Assembly: GCF_003046475.1 (NCBI RefSeq)
Contig: NZ_PZZZ01000004.1
Coordinates: 471,195 to 535,194 of the forward strand
Origin: Mycoplana dimorpha
GTDB lineage: Bacteria; Pseudomonadota; Alphaproteobacteria; Rhizobiales; Rhizobiaceae
DNA: 64,000 nucleotides
Reading direction: 5' to 3'
Part shown: one piece after another, positions 9,523 to 18,127 of the stretch
Position numbering within the stretch: the stretch's first letter is position 1
Layout of the letters: every line of letters starts with the position of its first letter
Translations under genes and position numbers: made by a program
The notes under the pieces: generated by a model
What the model saw: the letters and a program-made list of their open reading frames with translations, nothing else
What the model was told of the DNA's origin: nothing
Databases searched by the model: none

Positions 9523-10521
9523 ATGAAGACGCTGCTCGCTTCAACCATCGTCGCCGCCGCCCTGTACGCCAGCACAGGCCTTGCGCAGGCTGCCGATTGC
9601 GGCAGCGTTTCGATTGCGGAGATGAACTGGGCATCGGCCGGCGTTGCCGCACAGGTCGACAAGCTCATTCTCGAAAACGGCTACGGTTGTACCGTCACGC
9701 TGGTTGCCGGCGACACCACGCCCACCTTCGCCTCGATGAACGAGAAGGCAGAACCGGACATGGCGCCGGAGTTCTGGGTGGATTCGGTACGCACGGCGCT
9801 GGAAGCGGCGGTCGCCGAAGGTCGCCTGATCAAGGCCGCGCCGCTGCTTTCCGAAGGCGGCGTGCAGGGCTGGTGGATTCCCAAGTTCATCGCCGACGCA
9901 CATCCGGACATCAAGACGGTCAACGACGCGCTCAAGCATCCGGAGCTGTTCCCGGCACCTGAAGATCCCTCGCGGGCGGCCATCTACAACTGCCCGGCCG
10001 GCTGGAGCTGCCAGATTTCGACCGCCAACCTGTTCAAGGCACTCGAGGCGGACAAGGCCGGCTTCGACCTGGTCGACACCGGCTCGGCGGCAGGGCTTGA
10101 CGGGTCGATCGCAAATGCCTTCGAGAAGAAGATCGGCTGGCTCGGCTACTACTGGGCGCCCACGGCCATCCTCGGAAAGTACGAGATGACCAAGCTGTCC
10201 TTCGGTGTCGAGTTCGACAAGAAGGAATGGGATGCCTGCACCGCCGTTGCCGACTGTCCGCAGCCCAAGGTCAACGGCTATCCGGTGGCCGAGGTCACCA
10301 CGATCGTGACGAAGCAGTTTGCCGAAAAGGCGGGCGTGGCCATGGACTACGTCAAGACCCGGCAGTGGGACAACCAGACGGTCAGCAAGGTTCTTGCCTG
10401 GATGGCCGACAACCAGGGCACCAACGAGGACGCTGCCAAGTACTTCCTGCAGACCTATCCGGACCTGTGGACGACCTGGGTCAGCCCGGAGGTTGCCGCC
10501 AAGGTCAAGGGTGCGCTCTGA
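9523..10521 (+). CDS. Quaternary-ammonium (betaine/choline-type) ABC transporter, periplasmic binding protein
   Basis: OpuAC/ProX-family solute-binding protein of 332 residues. The signal peptide ends near LAQA-ADCG (residue 22). Family features are WASAGVAAQVDKLILENGYG, GWWIPKFIADAHP, the LVDTGSAAGLDGSIANA segment, GYYWAPTAIL, and an aromatic C-terminal region with TYPDLWTTW. The ATG at 9523 follows GGGAGG. Aromatic-cage proteins of this family bind glycine betaine, choline, proline betaine or related cations; the ligand cannot be read from sequence alone. It is followed after 241 nt by the permease and ATPase. The proximity of a betaine methyltransferase and a GbdR-like regulator favours a betaine. 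Confidence 0.9.
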   Translation: MKTLLASTIVAAALYASTGLAQAADCGSVSIAEMNWASAGVAAQVDKLILENGYGCTVTLVAGDTTPTFASMNEKAEPDMAPEFWVDSVRTALEAAVAEGRLIKAAPLLSEGGVQGWWIPKFIADAHPDIKTVNDALKHPELFPAPEDPSRAAIYNCPAGWSCQISTANLFKALEADKAGFDLVDTGSAAGLDGSIANAFEKKIGWLGYYWAPTAILGKYEMTKLSFGVEFDKKEWDACTAVADCPQPKVNGYPVAEVTTIVTKQFAEKAGVAMDYVKTRQWDNQTVSKVLAWMADNQGTNEDAAKYFLQTYPDLWTTWVSPEVAAKVKGAL

Positions 10522-10762
10522 CCGGATCGGCGCAACGGCATCGCGGACCGGTGTGCTGCCGGCCGCATCGCCGCGTTAAGGCGAATCCGCGCCGATACGG
10601 TAATTTAAAAAGCAAGGTCGCAATCAGCACAAGAAAGCAGCCCGCCTAGCGTGTAAGAAGGCTGCGTGTCGGAGAACAGAACAAGAGCCGCCAGGAGCGG
10701 CGCCCGGCACACTGCGACGGAGATGGCGCGACGGCGGCATCCGGCAGAACAAGGGGATCGAG

Positions 10763-11663
10763 ATGGCATTGTGCGACAACATGCCAGCAGTGGTTTGCAG
10801 GTTTCCCGCCTTGAGCGATTCCACGATTCGTGGCGGTCGCAAGGTGATCGACGAAGGATTCAAGGGGCTCGTACGTTCATATTCGTCGATCATCGACGCG
10901 GCCGTGCAGCCGCTGCAGACGTTCCTGAACTTCCTTGAGCGGCTGTTCGTCACCTCGCCCTGGCCGATCGTGCTGACGGTGATGCTCGTGGTCGTCTATT
11001 CTTGCAGCCGCAGCCAGAACGTCACCATCGGCACCGCCGCCGCCATGCTGTTCATCGGCCTGTTCGGCCTGTGGAACGACGCCATGGTGACGCTGGCGAT
11101 GACGACGGTCTGCACCCTGTTCGCCGTGGTGCTGGGCATCCCGATCGGCATCCTCATGGCGCGCTTCGACCGGGTCCAGTCCTTCGTCAATCCGGTTCTC
11201 GACGTGATGCAGACGATGCCGAGCTTCGTCTACCTCATCCCCGTCGTGATGGTTTTCGGCATCGGCAAGGTGCCCGGCATGATCGCCGTCGTCATCTACG
11301 CCATCCCGCCTATGATCCGGCTGACCAACCTCGGCATCCGCCTCGTAGACCGCGAGGTGCTGGAGGCGGCGGACGCCTTTGGCTCCTCGAGCTGGCAGAA
11401 GCTGAAGAATGTCCAGTTCCCGCTCGCCCTGCCGACGATCATGGCGGGCATCAACCAGACGATCATGATGTCACTGGCGATGGTCGTCGTCGCGTCGATG
11501 GTGGGCGTCGGCGGCCTCGGCAAGAACGTGCTCGGCGCCATCAACAATCAGTTCTTCACCGTCGGTTTTCTCAACGGCTTCGCACTCGTCGCGATCGCCA
11601 TCATTTTCGATCGGACCAGCCAGGCCTACGGCAAGCGGCTGCAAAAGCATACGGAGGTAGTAC

Positions 11664-11671
<8 letters not shown>
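10763..11671 (+). CDS. Betaine/choline-type ABC transporter, permease
   Basis: ProW/OpuAB-family inner-membrane permease of 302 residues. A roughly 60-residue N-terminal extension is followed by about six to seven hydrophobic segments. The EAA-loop region is EVLEAADAFGSSSWQKLKNVQFPLALPTIMAGI near residues 205-235. The start follows AAGGGG. The last 8 nt overlap the ATPase gene, so both are translated together. The gap before it, 10522-10762, contains no gene I can support. Confidence 0.92.
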
Positions 11672-12716
<1,045 letters not shown>

Positions 12717-12739
12717 CGCGTAACGGCGTGCGAAAGGCG

Positions 12740-12764
12740 GGGGCGTCCGTGCGGCGCCCCTTTT
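12740..12764 (+). terminator. Terminator of the transporter operon
   Basis: GGGGCG-tccgtgcgg-CGCCCC-TTTT immediately follows the ATPase gene and ends the operon before the bmt promoter region. Confidence 0.7.
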
Positions 12765-12799
12765 GTATTTCGGTGCGCATCCGCCCGTCGCGCTTGCGT

Positions 12800-12823
12800 C
12801 GATATAAACAAATCTTTATATCG
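12800..12823. promoter_or_regulatory. Inverted repeat upstream of bmt, candidate SahR-type operator
   Basis: A perfect 9-bp inverted repeat, CGATATAAA-caaat c-TTTATATCG (12800-12808 and 12815-12823), lies 73 nt before the bmt start in an AT-rich island within GC-rich DNA. It resembles my recollection of operators of ArsR-family S-adenosylhomocysteine-responsive regulators (SahR) that control methionine-cycle genes in Proteobacteria. The repeat is seen directly; the regulator is inference. Confidence 0.6.
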
Positions 12824-12896
12824 TTAAATCATTTCCCACCGTCCCTGGACACAGACCGCCGCACGTCAGGGCCGGCCCGCAACGAAGGACCGTTCG

Positions 12897-13916
12897 ATGA
12901 CGACCGAGACCAATGCCCTTGCTGCCCTGCTTGCCGAAAAGCCGTTCCTGCTGGCCGATGGCGCGACCGGGACGTCCCTTTTCGCCATGGGGCTGGAGGC
13001 CGGCGAGGCACCGGAGCTTTGGAACGAGGCCCGGCCGGAAAGCATTACGAAGCTGCACCAGGACTTCGTCGAAGCCGGCGCCGACATCATCCTGACCAAC
13101 ACCTTCGGCGGCACCCGCCACCGGCTGAAGCTGCACAAGGCACAGGACCGAGTCTTCGACCTGAACAGGCGCGCCGCGGAGATCGCCCGCGCGGTTGCGG
13201 ATGCGGCGCCGCGCAAGGTCATCGTCGCAGGCTCCGTCGGTCCGACCGGCGAACTGCTCGTCCCGCTCGGGGCGATGACCTACGACGATGCAGTAGCCGC
13301 CTTCGCCGAGCAGATCGAGGGCCTCAAGGCCGGCGGCGCCGACGTCGCCTGGATCGAGACCATGTCGTCGCCGGACGAGATCCGCGCCGCGGCCGAGGCG
13401 GCCGTGAAGATCGGCTTGCCGTTCGTCTATACCGGTTCGTTCGACACGGCCGGCAAGACGATGATGGGCCTGCATCCGAAGGACATCCACGGCGTGGCCG
13501 GCGACATCGGCCAAGGTCCCGTTGCGGTCGGCGCCAATTGCGGCGTCGGCGCCTCCGACATCCTGTCATCGCTGCTCGACATGACCGGCGCCGATCCCTC
13601 GGCGACGATCGTCGTCAAGGGCAATTGCGGCATCCCCGAATACCGCGGCGCCGTGATATATTATTCCGGCACCCCGCCGCTGATGGCTGAATATGCACGT
13701 CTCGCCCGCGACGCCGGCGCCCGCATTATCGGCGGCTGTTGCGGCACCTCGTGCGACCATCTCGCGGCGATGCGCCAGGCGCTCGACGCCCACGAGCCCC
13801 GCCCCCGCCCGACGCTCGAGACGATCATCGAAGCAATCGGTCCGCTTCGCAACAAGTCGGCAGACGAGGCCGCATCCGCGCCGACCCGCGAGCGCGGCCG
13901 ACGCGCCCGGGTCTGA
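12897..13916 (+). CDS. bmt: Betaine-homocysteine-type S-methyltransferase
   Basis: Homocysteine S-methyltransferase family enzyme of 339 residues that likely uses glycine betaine to methylate homocysteine, giving dimethylglycine and methionine. It begins with LADGATGTSLFAMG, has TNTFGG, and carries the zinc-binding cysteines in GANCGVG and GGCCGTS. The last 25 residues are a charged tail ending RERGRRARV, outside the usual fold. It has its own promoter region with a strong inverted repeat and a terminator. Position next to the betaine-type transporter and the corrinoid cluster supports a role in betaine methyl use. Other members use S-methylmethionine, so the donor is not proven. Confidence 0.88.
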   Translation: MTTETNALAALLAEKPFLLADGATGTSLFAMGLEAGEAPELWNEARPESITKLHQDFVEAGADIILTNTFGGTRHRLKLHKAQDRVFDLNRRAAEIARAVADAAPRKVIVAGSVGPTGELLVPLGAMTYDDAVAAFAEQIEGLKAGGADVAWIETMSSPDEIRAAAEAAVKIGLPFVYTGSFDTAGKTMMGLHPKDIHGVAGDIGQGPVAVGANCGVGASDILSSLLDMTGADPSATIVVKGNCGIPEYRGAVIYYSGTPPLMAEYARLARDAGARIIGGCCGTSCDHLAAMRQALDAHEPRPRPTLETIIEAIGPLRNKSADEAASAPTRERGRRARV

Positions 13917-13939
13917 CGCCGACATCCACCCCATAAATC

Positions 13940-13970
13940 AGCCGTCCAGCCTAACGGCGGGCGGCTTTTT
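13940..13970 (+). terminator. Terminator of bmt
   Basis: AGCCGTCC-agcctaacggc-GGGCGGCT (one G-T pair) followed by a run of T lies 23 nt after the bmt stop codon. It also lies between convergent genes. Confidence 0.75.
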
Positions 13971-14100
13971 GCTGGTGTCATCGAAAATTTCCCGCGGCCG
14001 TCAGGGCGGCGGGCGATGAACCGAAACCGCTCCGGCCTCATCGCTCATCCAGCTTGCTGAGAGTGCCCGCAGGCGGATGAGGCGCCAGCCGCGGCGAATC

Positions 14101-15240
14101 TCACCGTCCGTAGGCCGTCTTCAGGAACAGCCGCCAGGCATCGAGCCCCGGCTGCATATCCTTCCGCCCGGTGCCGATCCGGAAGCGGTCCTGCGGCACC
14201 GGCAGGAGGTCGGATACGAAGAGGCTGGAAGGCAGCAGCAGCACGCCCGCCTCCTCGACCAGCCGCCGGCAATGCTCTTCCACGCCGTCCTGCCCGCGAT
14301 AGCGGACGAAGCCGACGCAGCCGTCCGGTGCGCTCCAATCGTAGAGATCGGCGTAATCGGCGAAGAAGGCGGTGAGCGTGCGGGCATTGGCGGCGCAGAG
14401 GCCGCGCGTGCGGTCGAGGATGGTACGGCGGGCCTTCAGGGCGATGCGCGCCAGCACTTCCGAGGGCCGCGCGTTGCAGATCGACAGGTAATGCTTCATC
14501 CGCTCCATGCGCTGCAACAGCGCGTGGTCGCGGCTGGCGATCCAGCCGATGCGCAAGCCCGCCAGGCCATAGGCCTTCGACATGACGTTGAGCGACACGC
14601 CCTTTTCATAGACCTCGGCCGCCTGCGGCAGGCGGCGCGCCTCGTCGCGCTCGAGGCCGTGATAAACCTCGTCGCTGAAAAGATGAATGCCGCGCGCGCG
14701 GCAGAGTTCGACGAGGTCGGCAAAGATCGGTCGGTCGAGGACGACGCCGGTCGGATTGTTCGGAAAATTGACGGCGATCAGCTTCGTTTCCGGGCGAAGG
14801 GCGGCGCGAACGTCGTCGAGGTCGAGCTGCCAGCCGTTCTCGGGCCGCAGCGGCACGCCGGTCACAGCCCCTGCCACGGTGACCGGCAGCGTCTCCATCG
14901 ACTGGTAGTTCGGCACCGTGACGATCGCGTGATCGCCGGGCCCGAGCAGCGCCAGCATGGCGCAGTAGAGCCCCTCCTCCGCCCCGGCGAAGGTGAGGAT
15001 GTCGGCGCCGGACAGCCCCGCATAGGTCGAGGCGATGGTCTCACGCAGATCCGGCGTGCCCCAGGTCGGCGTGTACCCGAGCGCCATCTGCTCCCAAGCG
15101 GCTCGGTCTTCCTCATCGGCCAGTGCCAGCAGTTCGCGCAGCGTCAGGGTCTCCGCGTCGCTGGCGGCCATGTTGAAACGGGCGGTGAACTCCCAGCGCG
15201 AGAAGTGGGTTTCCAGGCGAAAATCGGGAAGCGTGGTCAC
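14101..15240 (-). CDS. PLP-dependent aminotransferase, class I/II
   Basis: Fold-type I aminotransferase of 379 residues. It shows the substrate-region YTPTWGTPDLRETIA, the NFPNNPTG motif, SDEVYHGL and the PLP lysine in NVMSKAYGLAGLRIGW. The start is a GTG at 15240, 1 nt after the upstream regulator gene, with AAGGA upstream. Close relatives are annotated only as aminotransferases; the substrate is unknown. The pairing with a YheO-like regulator suggests a dedicated small operon. Whether it has anything to do with the neighbouring methyl-transfer genes is not shown. Confidence 0.85.
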   Translation of the reverse strand: MTTLPDFRLETHFSRWEFTARFNMAASDAETLTLRELLALADEEDRAAWEQMALGYTPTWGTPDLRETIASTYAGLSGADILTFAGAEEGLYCAMLALLGPGDHAIVTVPNYQSMETLPVTVAGAVTGVPLRPENGWQLDLDDVRAALRPETKLIAVNFPNNPTGVVLDRPIFADLVELCRARGIHLFSDEVYHGLERDEARRLPQAAEVYEKGVSLNVMSKAYGLAGLRIGWIASRDHALLQRMERMKHYLSICNARPSEVLARIALKARRTILDRTRGLCAANARTLTAFFADYADLYDWSAPDGCVGFVRYRGQDGVEEHCRRLVEEAGVLLLPSSLFVSDLLPVPQDRFRIGTGRKDMQPGLDAWRLFLKTAYGR

Positions 15241-15241
15241 G

Positions 15242-15886
15242 TCATGGTTCCTTGTTGGCGCTCGCGCGGCGTGCGTCGGCGAGGTAGTTGTAGATCGAGG
15301 CGCGGGAGGTGCCGGTCAGGCCGGCGAGGTGTTCGGCGGCATTGCGGGTCTTGAACAGGCCGCGGCGGTCGAGTTCGGCCACAAGCGCCACCCTGTCGGC
15401 CCGCTTCAACGCCGGAAGCGACAGCGCTCGCTCCCTGAGCCAGTCGTGCAGCGCGGCGTTCATCGCCTCGCGCCAGTCGCCGGAAAAGAGCGAGGTCGGC
15501 TGCGGCGCTGGCGTGCCGGCGAAGGCGGCAAGCAGCCGCACCGCCTCGTCGAGGCGCGAGATGTCCATGTTGATGCACAGCAGTCCGGCCGGCAGGCCAT
15601 CCAGACCAGGCAGCACCGCCGTCACCGATTTCAGCCGGCGACCGTCGGTTCCGGTCTTCTCGTACGGCCCGAGCAGCGTTGCGCCGGCGGGATCTGTGAA
15701 ATCGCCCTCGACGAGGGATTCCATCCCGGCCCGGCGGCCGGAGAAGGCATTCCAGATGCCGGCGATCCGGCCGGTCGACAGGTCGTGCAGCACCACTTCG
15801 GCGTGGGGATGGAGCAGCGCACAGATCGCCGCGGCCGAAGGGCCGTGGAGGATCGTCAAGCAGGCGGGCGAATCTGTCTGGAGCAT
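15242..15886 (-). CDS. YheO-like PAS / helix-turn-helix transcriptional regulator
   Basis: A 214-residue regulator with an N-terminal YheO-type PAS-like domain (residues 5-120; HPHAEVVLHDLSTGRIAGIWN, INMDISRLDEA) and a C-terminal HTH of the DUF2087/HTH_22 type (RGLFKTRNAAEHLAGLTGTSRASIYNYL). It is one base upstream of the aminotransferase and probably controls it. The promoter region contains TTGACA on the minus strand at 15916-15921 and a short inverted repeat AGAC-tttac-GTCT nearby. Confidence 0.85.
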   Translation of the reverse strand: MLQTDSPACLTILHGPSAAAICALLHPHAEVVLHDLSTGRIAGIWNAFSGRRAGMESLVEGDFTDPAGATLLGPYEKTGTDGRRLKSVTAVLPGLDGLPAGLLCINMDISRLDEAVRLLAAFAGTPAPQPTSLFSGDWREAMNAALHDWLRERALSLPALKRADRVALVAELDRRGLFKTRNAAEHLAGLTGTSRASIYNYLADARRASANKEP

Positions 15887-16061
15887 GGCGGCACACTTAC
15901 CGAATCTATACGTATTGTCAATTTTAGACTTTACGTCTTATGAGTAGCTACGCGGCCAAGCCAATGCCGCTCCCGCTGCAATCACCACCTTCGGGCGCTT
16001 GCACGCTCGCCTCCCCCATCCTATCCCGATGGCACAGGAGATTCGCAGGGGAGATCGGGAC

Positions 16062-16412
16062 ATGAACGCAGGAAATGCCAGCGTGCCGCAAGGCCGCGAG
16101 ACGATCGCGGAACGGCTTTCGGCGTTGCGCGAGGACGACCGTTCGTTCCTGGCCATGCTGATGGAAAATCCCCTGCAGGACGAGGATCTCGTGGCCGGGC
16201 TCGAACTCCACCTGCACCGGGCCGCGGAGGCCCGGTTCCTCAATGCGCTGAAGCTGGAGAAGCTCGGCGAGTGGCTCGGCAACGCCGCGCCGGCGCGCCT
16301 GCAGATGCGCCTGATGGAGGCCGCGCGCTCGAGCCAGCACGCCGCCTACCAGGCGTTTCGCGCCGGCTTGACCCGCTCCGGCGGCCTCGCCAAGGCCTAT
16401 CCGGAGGCCTGA
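16062..16412 (+). CDS. Hypothetical protein, all-helical, 116 residues
   Basis: I do not recognise a family. The ATG at 16062 has GGGGAGA about 8 nt upstream; an earlier in-frame ATG at 16029 lacks a good site. The protein is predicted helical and soluble (AERLSALREDDRSFLAMLMENP, LELHLHRAAEARFLNALKLEKLGEWL) with no membrane segment. It stands alone between a divergent regulator and a convergent glycosidase gene. Confidence 0.6.
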   Translation: MNAGNASVPQGRETIAERLSALREDDRSFLAMLMENPLQDEDLVAGLELHLHRAAEARFLNALKLEKLGEWLGNAAPARLQMRLMEAARSSQHAAYQAFRAGLTRSGGLAKAYPEA

Positions 16413-16443
16413 GGTCCCCTGAACGGGAGGTCGCGCCCGGCCC

Positions 16444-17199
16444 TCAATAGGGCAAGGTACCGACGACCATCACCACTGTTCCCATCTGCGCGAGCCGGTC
16501 GTTGCGGCGTACCTCCGGCGCATAGAGGCTGGAGATGCTGCCGTCGAGATAGAGCGCGTTGCGGCACCCCAGGCGATCGCGGAACAGCGTCGCGAAATCG
16601 TGGAAGCGCACCGGGCGGCGGGAGATCGCAAAGGCGACGCGGCCGTCCGGCAGCATGCCGACGCCGTTGCGGATGTTGAGGCTGTCGCTTTGCGGCAGGA
16701 AGCGCGGATGGATCGCGCCGTCAATGACGAGCATCGGCCCGGACTGGGTCGCATGGATCGTCTGCGGCCGTGCGGCGGCATAGGCGCCGGTCTCCATCAC
16801 TCCAGCGGTGCCGTGGCCGATGTAGAACACCCCGTTGGGTTTCAGGAAGAAGTTGCCCTCGCCGTCTGACAGGTTGAGCGGGCTGCGCTCCTTGCCGTCC
16901 TCGACCAGCAGCCCGACCGGGGAATAATCGGGGTGATACATCCCGGCGTTCATGCCGAAGATCAGAGCTTCCCGATCGTCGCGGAGACGGTCGCGCAACG
17001 CTGCGTAGGTAGCGGGCTGGGTCGTTCCCTCAGGCACCCCATAGATCCGGATCGCCTCCAGAGCCGGGTCGAAGGTGCAGACGGTGTAGGTCTCGGAAAG
17101 ATGGTCGACCTCGCGGCAGTGATCGCCGGCGCCGGCCGCAACGGGAGCGAACGCGGACAAGGCGAGCGCCAAGGCAGAAAGACGATGGCGTAATGTCAT
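16444..17199 (-). CDS. Secreted phosphodiester glycosidase family protein (NAGPA/DUF2233 fold)
   Basis: A 251-residue protein with a Sec signal peptide (cleavage near AAGAG, about residue 24). It has the NAGPA-type core FGMNAGMYHPDYSPVGLLVEDG, GNFFLKPNGVFYIG, TQSGPMLVIDGAIHPRF, the short loop RNGVGMLPDGRVAFAIS and the conserved NALYLDGSISSLY. It probably acts in the periplasm on a sugar-phosphodiester; the substrate is unknown. Its ATG overlaps the stop of a short upstream frame (ATGA), suggesting translational coupling. Confidence 0.85.
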   Translation of the reverse strand: MTLRHRLSALALALSAFAPVAAGAGDHCREVDHLSETYTVCTFDPALEAIRIYGVPEGTTQPATYAALRDRLRDDREALIFGMNAGMYHPDYSPVGLLVEDGKERSPLNLSDGEGNFFLKPNGVFYIGHGTAGVMETGAYAAARPQTIHATQSGPMLVIDGAIHPRFLPQSDSLNIRNGVGMLPDGRVAFAISRRPVRFHDFATLFRDRLGCRNALYLDGSISSLYAPEVRRNDRLAQMGTVVMVVGTLPY

Positions 17200-17267
17200 G
17201 TCGGGTTCCGCAGCAATTTCCGACGGTAGTTCGCTTTCCTGCGATTGTCCGATGCGCTATCGCGCAT
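17196..17267 (-). CDS. Possible 23-codon leader peptide coupled to the glycosidase gene
   Basis: A short frame starting MRDSASDNRRKANYRRK lies 6 nt after AGGAG, and its TGA overlaps the ATG of the downstream gene as ATGA. The downstream gene itself has no strong Shine-Dalgarno sequence. The peptide is very basic (8 Arg/Lys). It may be a leader that couples translation; there is no family match I know of. Confidence 0.4.
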   Translation of the reverse strand: MRDSASDNRRKANYRRKLLRNPT

Positions 17268-17312
17268 GTTGCACTCCTGGTTATATCCACCACGCAGCGC
17301 CGACCCTTACAA

Positions 17313-18020
17313 TCACAGACCCAATGCCGCCATGTGGAACCGCAGCTGGTCCTCGACATAGCGATGTTCCACTCCGACCGGGCAGGCGTTCCGGGCGAGG
17401 CAGCCCGAAAGCATGCAGGACGCCTGCCCCGCCTGCGTGCGAAGGTGGCCGCGGCAGGCCGGAACGTCGAAGCCGGATGCCGCCACCGCCACGACGGGAC
17501 AGCGCGTCAGGCATGGCTTGTCCGGGCAGCGGTCGCAGGGGTGGCAAGACGGGGGATGGTCTGGCGCAAGCAGCTCCGCTCCTTCCAACGGGCGCGCGAA
17601 GCCGAGGGCGCCGCGGTAGCCGTGCCAGAGCCCGTAGCGGGGATGGATCAGGATGCCGAGCGGCGAGGCCCGCAAGCCCTCGGACCGCATCGCCCATTGC
17701 TGGAAGGGCTGCCACGGCAGGTCTGAGGGAAACCAGGCGGTCGCGCCAAGCTCGACGGCCAGCGGGCCGATCACGGCCTTCGACCAGGCGTCGAGCGGAT
17801 CGGCGCCGCCGCGGTCGTTGCGGCCCTCCTGCCAGGAGCGGAAGGCTGGCCAGATCGAGCTGCCGACATTGCCGATCAGGGCAACGCTTGCCGCCCTTTC
17901 CCCGCTCGAAAGCACAGGTGCTGTCTCATCACTGGAGAAGTTCACGGTTCCACGCAAAAAAAGACCGTGCGGCGCGAACGCCGCACGGATCATCTCGCCG
18001 GTGTGGGGCGCAACCGTCAT
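17313..18020 (-). CDS. 4Fe-4S cluster-binding protein linked to the MttB gene
   Basis: A 235-residue protein with two Cys-rich segments near residues 158-215: CHPCDRCPDKPCLTRCP and CMLSGCLARNACPVG, consistent with one or two iron-sulfur clusters. The N-terminal 150 residues (ALIGNVGSSIWPAF, GATAWFPSDLPWQPFQQW) look like a domain distantly related to QueG/reductive-dehalogenase-type proteins. I chose the ATG ending at 18020; it overlaps as ATGA the end of an in-frame extension of the upstream methyltransferase gene. It may feed electrons to corrinoid reactivation; this is inference from position. Confidence 0.75.
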   Translation of the reverse strand: MTVAPHTGEMIRAAFAPHGLFLRGTVNFSSDETAPVLSSGERAASVALIGNVGSSIWPAFRSWQEGRNDRGGADPLDAWSKAVIGPLAVELGATAWFPSDLPWQPFQQWAMRSEGLRASPLGILIHPRYGLWHGYRGALGFARPLEGAELLAPDHPPSCHPCDRCPDKPCLTRCPVVAVAASGFDVPACRGHLRTQAGQASCMLSGCLARNACPVGVEHRYVEDQLRFHMAALGL

Positions 18021-18127
18021 TTCGGCTTCGGCCCCTGCAGTTCGTAATGTGGCCGCCACACCTCCTTCTGGATCATGTCGGCCACCGTTGCTGCCCCGCC
18101 TTGCTCCCTGGCGCGTTCGGGAGCCTT
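18017..18127 (-). other. In-frame continuation of the methyltransferase gene beyond its TGA stop
   Basis: After the TGA at 18128-18130 the same frame continues for 36 sense codons without another stop, ends in EVWRPHYELQGPKPK, and its final TGA overlaps the next gene's ATG (ATGA). Third-position GC is about 75 percent. This looks like coding sequence rather than spacer. It could be a lost C-terminal tail, a leaky-UGA extension, or a sequence error at 18128-18130. Confidence 0.45.
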
